Assembly (NCBI RefSeq): GCF_000797495.1
Contig: NZ_JTGN01000005.1
Span: 429,107 to 493,106 of the forward strand
Source of the DNA: Robinsoniella peoriensis
GTDB taxonomy: Bacteria; Bacillota; Clostridia; Lachnospirales; Lachnospiraceae
Direction of reading: 5' to 3'
Length of the DNA stretch: 64,000 bases
How positions within the stretch are numbered: position 1 is the stretch's first letter; each line of letters opens with the position of its first letter. A program made the position numbers and the translations under genes. Under the pieces are notes generated by a model. That model was not told the DNA's origin. It saw only the letters and a program-made list of their open reading frames with translations, and did no database searches. Shown piece after piece: positions 34,275 through 42,858 of this stretch.

Positions 34275-34307
34275 AGCGGTTAGTCATACATGATTGACCG
34301 CTTTTTG
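34275..34307 (+). terminator. Intrinsic terminator
   Basis: AGCGGT-TAG-TCAT pairs with ATGA-TTG-ACCGCT around a two-base loop, followed by TTTTTGG. It closes the M23/GNAT/XRE-remnant transcript. Confidence 0.75.
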
Positions 34308-34331
34308 GTTTAACAATTAAACTTTTTCGGA

Positions 34332-34560
34332 ATGAATGATACATACCCAAGTGATGTTACACGATTTTGTGTTCATGTCTTTGCTATACCCGTACCGAAT
34401 GACAAGCTGGCAAAGGCAATAAAACAGCTTACCCCAAAACAGCATGAAGCTATCCATGCTAAGTTACTTTGTAGGAATGAACGACAGAGAGATAGGGGAG
34501 TTTATTTCCGTTGCTCATTATACTATCTTCTATCGCAAACGCAGCGGACTAGTTAAATTA
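34332..34560 (+). pseudogene. Remnant of a mobile-element sigma-70-like factor
   Basis: One frame reads VPNDKLAKAIKQLTPKQHEAI and another reads SYFVGMNDREIGEF...IFYRKRSGLVKL. Together they match the region-4-like end of small sigma factors carried by conjugative elements. At least one frameshift lies near 34445, and the 5' and 3' ends are lost. It suggests that an ICE or similar element once occupied this place. Confidence 0.65.
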
Positions 34561-34578
34561 TTGTATTATAGAGTCGGA

Positions 34579-35715
34579 TTATATCAGCGTATCAAGATAC
34601 TTCTCAATAAATCGCATCCCAATCCCAACAGCAGAAGCTTCCCGTTCATACCGGCAAGTCTGCAGATAAGTAGTATCGTTATCAAAAGGATCCAGCTTCA
34701 CTACCTTCTTATTGAGATCCATAATATATTTTTTCAAATAGCCTCCCACATATCCGCCTAATATAATGTCACAGTCAAATACCATACGTAAGTCTGTCAC
34801 CAACACAGCTAAGTCTTCCAGATATTTTTCCCAGACTTTCTTTGATCCTTCATCCCCAGTTTGAAGCTGATCGAAAAATCTTTCCAGACTTCCATTCCCA
34901 TGCCCCGCCAGAACTCTCGCAGAACAATATACATCTGCACAGCCCTTTTTGCCACAATAACATTTCGCACCGTTTCGTACCAGATTCATATGTCCAAATT
35001 CCGCACTTCGGTAATGTTCACCAGTATAAATTCTTTGGTTGATGTAAACGCAGCCGCCTACAGTATCACTGAGAGAGACATAGACAGCATCCTTATTGCG
35101 GTTCGCAAACTCTGCAATTGCCGCACTATTAGCATCATTTTCGTAGCAGACATCATATTCGAACAGCTGACTTAAATTTTTCAGACTCACATTATTTACT
35201 TTCAGAACATGTGAAGTAATAATCAATTGGTTTTGGGCATCTATAATTCCTGGAACGGAAATTCCCACCCCAAGAATTTTATTACTTTCGATCCGGCTTT
35301 CCTCCAGAAAGCAGGCAAAATTCTCATACAGTGCTTCATAATAATCAAGCGTATTTTCATAAGACCTGCGTATTCTCTTCTGGCATAATAAATCCCCTTT
35401 TAAATCAATAAATACATAACTGATATGATTCCGGGTAATATCAATACCTGCTGAATACATAAAATGATTGGCTATGGACAGGCCTTTCGCCTTACGCCCT
35501 CCGGTCGACTGATATTCATTTCCTTCTGTTACAATTCCAAGCTGAATGAGCTCCTTAATATTTTTAAATACTGTAGGCATACTCAAATCCAGCTTTGACG
35601 CTATTTCTGCTTTTGATATTTCTCCGCAGTCTAAAATACATTTAGCTATTCTGACTTTATTGGACTGCCTGCTTTCATCTACGCCATTGACTACCATACA
35701 TATTCTCGCTTTCAT
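34579..35715 (-). CDS. ROK-family transcriptional regulator
   Basis: A 378-residue repressor of the NagC/XylR type. The N-terminal winged helix covers about 15-75 (ISKAEIASKLDLSMPTVFKNIKELI). The ROK sugar-binding domain follows, with ISVPGIID, a YENDANSAA motif and the zinc motif CYCGKKGCADVYCS (near 258-271). In full kinases a GHxxx and E/D signature is present; here it serves ligand sensing. ATG 35715 lacks a good ribosome site and ATG 35697 is possible. The target is unknown; the SDR gene on the same strand 0.8 kb upstream is a candidate. Confidence 0.9.
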   Translation of the reverse strand: MKARICMVVNGVDESRQSNKVRIAKCILDCGEISKAEIASKLDLSMPTVFKNIKELIQLGIVTEGNEYQSTGGRKAKGLSIANHFMYSAGIDITRNHISYVFIDLKGDLLCQKRIRRSYENTLDYYEALYENFACFLEESRIESNKILGVGISVPGIIDAQNQLIITSHVLKVNNVSLKNLSQLFEYDVCYENDANSAAIAEFANRNKDAVYVSLSDTVGGCVYINQRIYTGEHYRSAEFGHMNLVRNGAKCYCGKKGCADVYCSARVLAGHGNGSLERFFDQLQTGDEGSKKVWEKYLEDLAVLVTDLRMVFDCDIILGGYVGGYLKKYIMDLNKKVVKLDPFDNDTTYLQTCRYEREASAVGIGMRFIEKYLDTLI

Positions 35716-35796
35716 AAAAAGTTATATAAAAGTATATTATACCAACGGCATGATTTTTGCAAGAAACTACACTATATTTCATTTATGTTTTTTACA

Positions 35797-35895
35797 CTAT
35801 CCCGTATCATCACATCCCACTCTTATCGTTGTGGCATCAAAGCTATAATGTTCTATCTTCTGAATAATCCGCTCCACAGCCCATATGGCAAACTG
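35797..35895 (-). pseudogene. Unidentified coding remnant
   Basis: A minus-strand frame without start reads IKQFAIWAVERIIQKIEHY and ends TTIRVGCDDTG-stop. It looks like real protein sequence and follows the RhuM remnant, but I do not recognise the family. Probably a leftover of the same mobile element. No other feature is seen in 35716-35903. Confidence 0.35.
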
Positions 35896-35903
35896 CTTTA
35901 TAT

Positions 35904-36259
35904 CTAACGGTTACTTGTCAAATTGTGGGCTTTGTATTTTATATACTCACCCTCAACCTTCTTCATAGCTTGAGAATGGCAGATAGAGCCATTGCCATTG
36001 AGAAGTTTTCCCCACTCATTGTCAGTATATTATCCAGATGTTTTGCCCAATCCTGCATTGTCATGGCTTGCTCTCGTTCTGCCTGACGTTCTGCAAAAAC
36101 ATTTTTTATGTGCTTAGAAATCACACTTCTATCTCTTTGGAAGAGGTCTGCCATTTGTCCTATTGACAACCATGCTGTCTCATTTTCAAAGGTAACATTA
36201 AAATCCTTCTCTGTTGCCTGACCTGTATTTTCCGCTATTCCGCTCCTAAAATATTCCAC
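35904..36259 (-). pseudogene. RhuM-family protein remnant
   Basis: The N-terminal piece (FENETAWLSIGQMADLFQRD, SVISKHIKNVF) matches the DNA-binding-like start of RhuM proteins. It is joined directly to the C-terminal piece MTMQDWAKHLDNILTMSGEN, so about 200 residues are missing. A one-base shift then moves the rest (LLNGNGSICHSQAMKKVEGE) into another frame that ends at 35904. The gene is therefore broken twice. RhuM genes are typical cargo of islands and ICEs. Confidence 0.8.
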
Positions 36260-36314
36260 ATTTCGGAAAACAAAACTGGATTTTTAATGAAAAAGATGTT
36301 CGATTGTAGTAAAA

Positions 36315-36377
36315 AATAAGACCAGAGCTGCCGCAAACCCCTGATTCTATTGGGTTCCTTGCTAACTTGGTCTTATT
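36315..36377. repeat. Inverted repeat, 10-bp arms
   Basis: AATAAGACCA (36315-36324) and TGGTCTTATT (36368-36377), with an inner AACCC/GGGTT pair. Could be a terminator-like fold or the rest of a small element. The remainder of 36260-36526 shows nothing else. Confidence 0.5.
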
Positions 36378-36526
36378 ATAACTTGGTTTTATTATAACAC
36401 GCTCTCCTGCAACATTCGTCACTTAATCCATATGTAATTTGACCGATCATAGAATTTAAACGTTCATTAATATATCAACTATCATTTAATTCAAACAATC
36501 GTCAAAATCTCAATTTAACACTCTGA

Positions 36527-37291
36527 TTATTGTGCAACATATCCTCCATCCACAATCACATCCGACCCTGTTGTGTATCCGGCCGCATCGCATGCCAGAT
36601 ATAATATTGCAGGAATCAACTCTTCCGGTTTACCCATACGGTGATAAGGCATAAGCGGCATCCAGGCATTTTTTAATTCCTGAGGCGTATCAGCTGACAT
36701 AGGCGTACCAATATAACCCGGGCTTAAACTGTTAACCCGAATTCCATGCTCTGCCCATTCAATGGCAAGAGACCTGGTCATGTGCATTACTCCGGCTTTA
36801 GAGGCATTATAAGATGCCTGCCACTGCGGGATATTAACAATTGTGCCAGACATAGATGCCATATTTATAATACTACCCTTGGTTCCGGACTCTATCATCC
36901 TTCTGCCTGCGGCTCTTGCCACAATATATTCTCCTGTCAGATTGACATCAATAACCTGTCTCCACTCTTCTATCGTAGCCTCTAAAGTATCCTTATGTAT
37001 ACAGATTCCCGCATTATTAAACACAATGTCAATATGTCCGGAACGTTCCATGATGAGATCCATCGCCTTCTCTACCGCCTCCTCATCTGTCACATTAGCC
37101 GTAATACTATACGCTTTACCACCTTCCCCTTCAATCTTCCTGACTGTCTCCCGGGAATCTGTCTTTCCCATAATAACTACCTCGGCTCCCGCCTTTGCCA
37201 ATGCAATGGCAATTACCTGTCCGATTCCTACTCTTCCCCCTGTAACCAGGGCTGTTTTCCCCGCTAACCCAAAAATACTTTCCAAATACAT
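36527..37291 (-). CDS. SDR-family NAD(P)-dependent oxidoreductase
   Basis: A 254-residue classical short-chain dehydrogenase. The cofactor motif is TGGRVGIG (near residue 16), NNAGI is at about 88, and the catalytic triad is Ser (NMASMSG), Tyr and Lys (SYNASKAG). A typical end GYTTGSDVIVDGGY is present. Closest by look to gluconate 5-dehydrogenase or 3-oxoacyl reductase types that work on sugar acids or polyols. ATG 37291 has AAAGGAG seven bases upstream; an ATG eight codons earlier has none. It stands alone on its transcript. Confidence 0.88.
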   Translation of the reverse strand: MYLESIFGLAGKTALVTGGRVGIGQVIAIALAKAGAEVVIMGKTDSRETVRKIEGEGGKAYSITANVTDEEAVEKAMDLIMERSGHIDIVFNNAGICIHKDTLEATIEEWRQVIDVNLTGEYIVARAAGRRMIESGTKGSIINMASMSGTIVNIPQWQASYNASKAGVMHMTRSLAIEWAEHGIRVNSLSPGYIGTPMSADTPQELKNAWMPLMPYHRMGKPEELIPAILYLACDAAGYTTGSDVIVDGGYVAQ

Positions 37292-37480
37292 TATAAATTC
37301 TCCTTTCCACCTCACAAATAATTCTTTATTTCTTTTGTATTAATTGTATTTCTTTTATAAAAGCTTTTATCTAAGTATTTAAATTATACTACGATATTTT
37401 TTAACTGTCAATCCACTATTATGTACAAATTGAAGCTACAGTATCGCCGGTTTATATCCTGTATTCTATATCATTTACAC

Positions 37481-37520
37481 AAAAACAGGGTGACACAGCC
37501 TACACCTCCTGTATCACCCT
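37481..37520 (-). terminator. Intrinsic terminator of aph gene
   Basis: Minus strand AGGGTGATACAG pairs with CTGTGTCACCCT (one mismatch) around a 10-base loop, followed by GTTTTTG. Confidence 0.8.
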
Positions 37521-37556
37521 AATCATCTATGTATCTAATGCACCTGAGCCTTCTTC

Positions 37557-38342
37557 TCAAAAAAGCTCGTCTAATAAAATATAATATCGTATCCGATCCC
37601 AATCCGGTTCTATCCCTAACTTGTCAAAAAGAATATCCGCATTAAAGTCTTCATATATTTTTCCTCCATACCTGCCTTCAAAATTATGCTTTAGACTTCG
37701 GTAGCAAAGAGCGATATCCTGATATTTATCAGCTATTCCGCTTCTCCCCAGATCTATAAAACCACTGACTTTATTTTGATTGATAAAAATATTTGGAAGA
37801 CAATAATCACCATGAGAAAATACAAGATTTTCGGCGGGTCTGTTATCTTTTAACCATGTAAGTAAATCAGCCGGAGAAGCAAATCCATTATCCCCATAGG
37901 TTCCCGGCTCTACTCCTTCCATTTCGCAGAGGTTATTAGAAACGAGAATTTCCGCCAGCCGCAGTTTATTATCAATCCCATTATGATAAGGACACGCTGA
38001 AATATCCACATTCCACAACATTCGCAGCCCTTCTGCCAGCAATTCCGTTAACAGCTCGGGATCTTCCAGAAATTCCGAGGAGCAGGACATTTCTCCAACC
38101 ACCCGTTCCATAAGCAGATAATTTGTACTGCAGCTCTTTTCGGAGCAGAGCAGTTTCGGCACCGGAAGTCTGCCGGAGAGCCAGGACAACATTTGATGTT
38201 CATTATCTGATTCTTCACATTGCTTTTCTATTTTAAGAATCATATCATCAAAACAGATAACCTGGGAATCGGACATCCCGGTTTTGTCTAAGGTAAATGA
38301 ACGGGAACCGATTATATTATTAATTTTTGTAGGAATATCCAT
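37557..38342 (-). CDS. aph(3')-like: APH(3')-like aminoglycoside O-phosphotransferase
   Basis: A 261-residue kinase with the length of APH(3') enzymes (about 264). The catalytic loop is FSHGDYCLPNIFI with D179 as base and N184 for Mg. The second metal ligand is D197 in GFIDLGRSG. The end LLDELF is the family's conserved C-terminal Phe/Leu region. ATP-dependent phosphorylation of kanamycin/neomycin at the 3' hydroxyl is the expected reaction, giving resistance. It differs from the mobile APH(3')-IIIa at many places, so it may be a chromosomal variant; activity and spectrum need a test. GTGAGG precedes the ATG and a strong terminator follows. Confidence 0.88.
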   Translation of the reverse strand: MDIPTKINNIIGSRSFTLDKTGMSDSQVICFDDMILKIEKQCEESDNEHQMLSWLSGRLPVPKLLCSEKSCSTNYLLMERVVGEMSCSSEFLEDPELLTELLAEGLRMLWNVDISACPYHNGIDNKLRLAEILVSNNLCEMEGVEPGTYGDNGFASPADLLTWLKDNRPAENLVFSHGDYCLPNIFINQNKVSGFIDLGRSGIADKYQDIALCYRSLKHNFEGRYGGKIYEDFNADILFDKLGIEPDWDRIRYYILLDELF

Positions 38343-38517
38343 TATTTTACCTCACTTAATCATTGATATCATTTTCAACTCCAAATCATTTTAAGCATTT
38401 AATTCGAATTTAAAAATCTCCATGCCCCTCTACATCTCATCCTTAGATAACTGTGCATACCCCAAAAATAATTTTATTTTGATGGCGGCCTGCAGTTCTA
38501 ATATTCCAGGACAGTAA

Positions 38518-39228
38518 TTATTTGTTCCACGGTCTTTTCTTCCCGGTCCAACCTTGATTTACCCACCAGTCCCGATCCACCGGATTCCAGGCTGCGCCGG
38601 GACTGGACTGCATTTTCCGAAAAACATAAAAAAACAGTTTCCCCCTGATACTGGCTCTGGGCCGTTCTGCCCGCTGCCGCACCCTGGCTGCTATGCGGAC
38701 AGCTTCCCGCTCCATTTTTTTCCGCTTTTTCACTTTTACATCTGATATCCCCATGGCATTGCTGACAAATGGGAAACAGAATACCCTTGATACGCTCATC
38801 CATTTTAACTGTCTTGCAAGTGAACGGGCAGTATGTCCGGCAGGGGCTCCCGCAGATGAGCAAAATGTCATACCCACCTTTTTAAACATTCCACCATGGG
38901 GCCTGTGAGTCACCCATCGATACGCCATATGATCCAGGAAATTTTTCATGGAACCGCTCATCTCCATAACATAGTTTGGGCTGTCCAGAAAAATAATATC
39001 CGCCCACTCCATTGCCCTGGCTATCGGCTGTACTTTTTTGGCGGCAGGACAATGCTCTTCTCCCTTTATAAAACAGCTGTTGCAGCCGCAGCAAAAATCC
39101 GGGCCATCCTTAGGCAGAAAAAATTCCCTGATTTCATCCTGATCATTTGCCAGGTGTTTCAGCACTTCTCTGGTCATGGTATAGGTTACCCCTTTGTGTG
39201 ACTGCCCATGTATAACCGTAATTTTCAT
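38518..39228 (-). CDS. Flavodoxin-family NAD(P)H-dependent FMN reductase-like protein
   Basis: About 236 residues from ATG 39228. The start MKITVIHGQSHKGVTYTMTR is the FMN-phosphate loop of NADPH-dependent FMN reductases, and CCGCNSCFIKGEEHCP (near 47-62) resembles the Cys motif of iron-sulfur flavoproteins (Isf). SPNYVMEMSGSMKNFLDHM is another family motif. The C-terminal 60 residues are basic and unusual. The start overlaps the end of the upstream TetR gene's original frame (39233), and GGAGGATGAGAGG gives its ribosome site. It is probably controlled by that TetR regulator. Confidence 0.82.
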   Translation of the reverse strand: MKITVIHGQSHKGVTYTMTREVLKHLANDQDEIREFFLPKDGPDFCCGCNSCFIKGEEHCPAAKKVQPIARAMEWADIIFLDSPNYVMEMSGSMKNFLDHMAYRWVTHRPHGGMFKKVGMTFCSSAGAPAGHTARSLARQLKWMSVSRVFCFPFVSNAMGISDVKVKKRKKMEREAVRIAARVRQRAERPRASIRGKLFFYVFRKMQSSPGAAWNPVDRDWWVNQGWTGKKRPWNK

Positions 39229-39232
39229 CCTC

Positions 39233-39909
39233 TCATCCTCCTGTCTTCTGATACAACCGGTTAAACTGCCGGATATGCTGTTCAAATATCTTCAGGGCCT
39301 CCGGCTCACGTTTAGGCTGGCAGTCACACATGGTCAGCAGCAAATACAAAGGCGCATAAAAGTGAAGTGCCATAATCTGCACATTTTCCTGTTGAAAATG
39401 CCCATATTGGAAAGCAGTCCAAGCAGAATACTTTGATAAGACAGCGGATCATCTGCATATTGTTTAGCATAAAGGTCTGCAAGTGTTTTGCTGTGATACT
39501 GCTCTATTGTCAGCAGCTTGCGAAATTTACGGACATATTCGTCATGGAGGAAATATAAAAACAGTTCCTTTCCCATTTGAATCAGCTGTTCCTCCGAAAT
39601 ATCCTTATAGCGGTCAATATCCTTATTTGGTTCCACTCCATTCATCTGCATGGAAGCAGTCTGCTGTTGATAACGAACTGCCATCTCATCGAGAATCGCA
39701 TCAAAGATATCCTGTTTGCTCTTATAATGTTTATATAGAGACGGGGCTTTTATTCCCACTGCATCTGCAATCTGCCCTACGCTCACTGCATCAAAACCTT
39801 TTTCCGAAAACAGCGTTAAGGCATGTTCCAGGATTCTTCTTTTTGTAGATACTTTTCCAGATATTTTTCCGGACTCTTTTCCAGATACTTTTGCAGATAC
39901 CGTTTTCAT
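39233..39909 (-). pseudogene. TetR/AcrR regulator with C-terminal frameshift
   Basis: Residues 10-60 form a good TetR HTH (ILEHALTLFSEKGFDAVSVGQ, KAPSLYKHYKSK). The open frame stops early at 39334, but the minus strand in another frame continues QYGHFQQENVQIMALHFYAP and ends RQFNRLYQKTGG at 39233, which is the expected C-terminal end of this regulator. A one-base loss or gain near 39405-39420 therefore breaks the gene (or reflects a sequence error). The DNA-binding half is intact, so a partly functional protein is possible. Confidence 0.8.
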
Positions 39910-39925
39910 CTATAAATCTCCTTTG

Positions 39926-39974
39926 GCTAATGATAATTAGCTTTATTATATGCTAATTATCATTAGCTTGTCAA
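39926..39974 (-). promoter_or_regulatory. Promoter of TetR-flavodoxin unit with two operator copies
   Basis: Minus strand TTGACA (39974-39969), an 18-base spacer and TATAAT (39950-39945). GCTAATGATAATTAGC (39926-39941) and its exact reverse complement (39952-39967) flank the -10 box, one in the spacer and one at the start site. The perfect 16-bp repeat overlapping a consensus promoter is the classical form of an autoregulated TetR operator. Confidence 0.85.
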
Positions 39975-40104
39975 TCTAAATCTGCGTAATGTATTTGCGT
40001 AATGAACGATTGTTTTTGAAAATACTCTATAGTATAATTGAATAACATTAAAATACCAATGAACAAAATTTTAAAGTAAAAATTATGAATGTGAGGATTA
40101 AAAA

Positions 40105-40668
40105 TATGAGTAAGAAAAGTATTATCGGAGGTGGGGAAGTCGGTGAACTATCTGCTTTATCTACCCAATGCAACTTGAACGTACGAAAGAGTTCTTGACA
40201 TCACAGAGAATTGACGCCAGACTTGTATGTGGACCAATGGAAAGTGAATGCGGAATACCCGAACAATATTTTGATTATGTTTATTCTATCTATGCGATAG
40301 GCTGGACAACGGATCTGAATGAGACATTCAGCAGAATATCATCCTATCTGAAAAAGGACGGCATCTTCATTTTCAGCTGGTCGCATCCTATACATAAATG
40401 CGTATCCGCAGAAAATAACAATCTCATCTTTTGCAATTCCTACTTTGATGAAACATGGTATTCCGTAGCTTTGGAAGATAAAGAAATCAAGTTATCAAAT
40501 CGTAAACTTTCTACTTATGTTAACGCGCTGTCAGCGAATGGGTTTACAATTGAGCAGATGATTGAAGAAACAGATGAAGATATCATAAATGCATATGGGG
40601 AAGATGATTTTAGTAATAAAGCAAAAATGCTTCCTGTAACTTTTATTATTAAAGCAAGGAAGCTGTAG
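40105..40668 (+). pseudogene. SAM methyltransferase, internal deletion
   Basis: An ATG at 40105 with a GTGAGG site starts a short frame (MSKKSIIGGGEVGEL) that soon stops. From about 40168 another frame gives the C-terminal 160 residues of a class I methyltransferase (YFDYVYSIYAIGWTTDL, LKKDGIFIFSWSHP). The SAM-binding glycine motif is missing. A deletion has joined the start to the second half, so the gene should be inactive. It lies just left of the insertion sequence. Confidence 0.7.
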
Positions 40669-40840
40669 ACCGTGATTTAATCTGCCGCAGGCGTTTCAAT
40701 CATGCGCCTGTAAAGATATACCTATGATAGCCGCTAGCGTAAAATTTTACTCGGATAATGAAAAATAAATAGAAAGAGGCCACCATTTTGTGATAAAGTA
40801 TTAAGCACGACCAAAATACACACAAAGAAAGGTGACCTCT

Positions 40841-42310
40841 ATGATTAACAGTATAAAGTATTTTGAAGAAAAATGCATCAACAAATTTGAAAAACTGGAA
40901 AATGAATTTATGAAAGAGCCATTAAAGCTGGCTGAGTATGTCCATAGTCTGACAGATGAGCTGCACAATCTGGGCTTAAGAATGATCCAGGAATCATTGG
41001 AAAGTATGAATGAAATGCTGAGAAAGAGCCAGAAAAGGCTGCAGCACTGGTCAGTAGAATCCCATGAGACTAAACAATTGCTCACATCGCTGGGGACAGT
41101 TACATTTAAAAAGACCCTGTTCACGAATAAAGAGACCGGCAAAAGTGAATATCTGCTGGACCGTATTCTTGGACTGGAAAGAAACGAGCGTATTACGGAG
41201 GACGCATTGGCAAGAATGCTAAAGGAAGCTGTGCAGACATCCTATAGACGGGGAGGAGAAGAAAGCAGCCTGACAGGGAACGTGAAGAAACAGACTGTAA
41301 AAAATAAAATTCATGGATTGAAATTCCCCAAAAATGAAGAAAAACCAAAGAAGAAAAAAGAAGTTGATTATCTGTATATTGAAGCAGATGAAGACCATGC
41401 TTCTCTCCAGTTTCGGGAGAAGAAAGGGGATCTTAGAGAAAATGAGAATCACCAGAAGAATAACTGTCTGATCACCAAACTGGTTTATGTTCATGAGGGA
41501 ATCGAGAAAGAGGCACCAAAGAGTAAACGTCATAAACTGATAAACCCGTACTACTTCTGCGGTGTCAGCCATGGAGAAGAATACAATCAATTTTGGGACG
41601 AAATCTATGAATATATGAATAATCATTACGATCTCGATAAGGTTAAGAAAATCTATCTGAATGCAGATGGAGGGGGCTGGATTAAATCAGGAATGAAGCG
41701 GATGGCAGGAATAACGTATGTGCTGGATGAATTTCATCTGGAAAAGTATCTGACCAGGCTGACGAGCCACATGAAAGACAGCCGGGAGGATGCGGCAGAT
41801 GAACTGCGGACTGCAATCAGGAGTAAGACGAAAAAAGAGTTTGAAAGAACCGTAGAAAGACTGGAAGGCTATCTGGAAAACGAAAGAGAAACAAAGCGAA
41901 TGTCGGAAGCAAAAGCCTATATCCTGTCGAACTGGACAGCAGCGAGGCTGCGGTTAAAACATAAAGACGGAGTAAAAGGAAGCAGTACAGAAGGCCATGT
42001 GAGCCATGTATTATCCAGCAGAATGAGTTCAAGGCCGATGGGATGGAGTATGACAGGAGCAGCAAAAATGGCACAGTTAAGAGCCTATAGTGAAAACGGA
42101 GGAGAAATGCTGGAATTGGTAAGATACCAAAAAAAGGATGTGCCAAAGGCAGTGGGGGAGGAGTATGAGGTATTGAGCAGTACACAGATATTACAGTCAG
42201 AAAGAAGCAGACATGGAGAACTGGGAAAATACACAGAAAGAATAAGCCATAGTCTGTCATTGCAGAGTAAAAAAATCATGTATTTCAATGAGCATATCTG
42301 GGGATTGTAA
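40841..42310 (+). CDS. ISLre2-family transposase
   Basis: About 489 residues of the UPF0236/ISLre2 transposase family. Family marks are SLGTVTFKKTLFTNKETGKS (near 84), LYIEADEDH (near 178) and IYLNADGGGWIKSG (near 270) as DDE-type acidic segments, and the end YFNEHIWGL. The ATG at 40841 has AAAGGTGA six bases upstream; a GTG nine bases earlier is in frame. The frame is intact, so the element may still be active. Confidence 0.9.
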   Translation: MINSIKYFEEKCINKFEKLENEFMKEPLKLAEYVHSLTDELHNLGLRMIQESLESMNEMLRKSQKRLQHWSVESHETKQLLTSLGTVTFKKTLFTNKETGKSEYLLDRILGLERNERITEDALARMLKEAVQTSYRRGGEESSLTGNVKKQTVKNKIHGLKFPKNEEKPKKKKEVDYLYIEADEDHASLQFREKKGDLRENENHQKNNCLITKLVYVHEGIEKEAPKSKRHKLINPYYFCGVSHGEEYNQFWDEIYEYMNNHYDLDKVKKIYLNADGGGWIKSGMKRMAGITYVLDEFHLEKYLTRLTSHMKDSREDAADELRTAIRSKTKKEFERTVERLEGYLENERETKRMSEAKAYILSNWTAARLRLKHKDGVKGSSTEGHVSHVLSSRMSSRPMGWSMTGAAKMAQLRAYSENGGEMLELVRYQKKDVPKAVGEEYEVLSSTQILQSERSRHGELGKYTERISHSLSLQSKKIMYFNEHIWGL

Positions 42311-42499
42311 AAAGGGAACAAAAAAAGAGAAAGAGGGATAAACCGGAAACGGCTCAGAAAACTGGGCTTGCTTTGCATACCCAAAAGAGGTATATTAAAT
42401 ACATAAGTCATTGCCTGATACGTTATCAGCGCATCATGGGTGAACTCTACACCATTATTTCCGAAGGTAAATTTACGCAACCATGATAGCCTGTAAAGG

Positions 42500-42528
42500 T
42501 TGACAAAACCGTCTGCCTAATATAGAAT
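42500..42528 (+). promoter_or_regulatory. Outward-facing promoter in the right end of the IS
   Basis: TTGACA (42500-42505), 17 bases, TAGAAT (42523-42528). It reads out of the IS toward the methyltransferase gene at 42785. Confidence 0.55.
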
Positions 42529-42645
42529 CACCATATAACTATTAAAGAAAAGGTGATGGAAGTCCGGCGTACCAGGTGTCACAAAATCAGTGGCATGGGG
42601 ATGACTGGAAAAGAGTAGATAAAATCAATTCAATTAGGAAACAGA

Positions 42646-42858
42646 ATGGCTGTTGATTCAGCTTATTTTGTGTACCGAATGTTTGGTTTTATTTTACTCT
42701 TCACTTTTCTTCATCTTACAAAGATGAGCCGTAGAGTAAAATCTACGGCTTTTCTTTATGCCCAAATGAAAAGGAGAGATCATTATGTTTCAGGAAATCA
42801 TCAAAAATTTAGAATTACCTGTACTTTACAAAGAGACAGAAAGCGCGTTTTGGGATGA
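42646..42858 (+). CDS. Candidate leader ORF before methyltransferase
   Basis: ATG with AGGAAA five bases upstream. It reads MAVDSAYFVYRMFGFILLF and on, and runs through the terminator hairpin into the start of the methyltransferase gene in another frame. If translated, ribosomes would cover the hairpin and permit read-through. This would couple methyltransferase expression to translation. The peptide is not recognised and it could be a chance frame. Confidence 0.35.
   Translation: MAVDSAYFVYRMFGFILLFTFLHLTKMSRRVKSTAFLYAQMKRRDHYVSGNHQKFRITCTLQRDRKRVLG
42728..42757 (+). terminator. Intrinsic terminator (attenuator) before methyltransferase
   Basis: GCCGTAGA and TCTACGGC form a perfect 8-bp stem with a 6-base loop, followed by TTTTCTTT. 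It lies 28 bases before the ATG of the methyltransferase and inside the leader ORF, so it can act as attenuator, or merely end upstream transcription. Confidence 0.8.

Larger units (their letters stand above)
40777..42598 (+). mobile_element. ISLre2-family insertion sequence
   Basis: Ends are set from imperfect terminal inverted repeats: GGCCACCATTTTGTGATA at the left (from about 40778) and, on the other strand, GCCACTGATTTTGTGACA at the right (to about 42594). About 1.8 kb with one transposase gene. Target duplications could not be set with certainty. Confidence 0.7.

Noticed and set aside
38343..38400. Fur-like box upstream of the aph gene (TGATATCATTTTC)
   Set aside because: Match to the Fur consensus is partial and no iron genes are nearby.
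39233..39909. Programmed frameshift in the TetR gene
   Set aside because: No slippery heptamer or downstream stimulating structure was seen near 39405-39420; a mutation or sequence error is simpler.
42085..42480. Long open frame antisense to the transposase end
   Set aside because: No ribosome site and no protein-like features; a shadow of the transposase gene and its flank.
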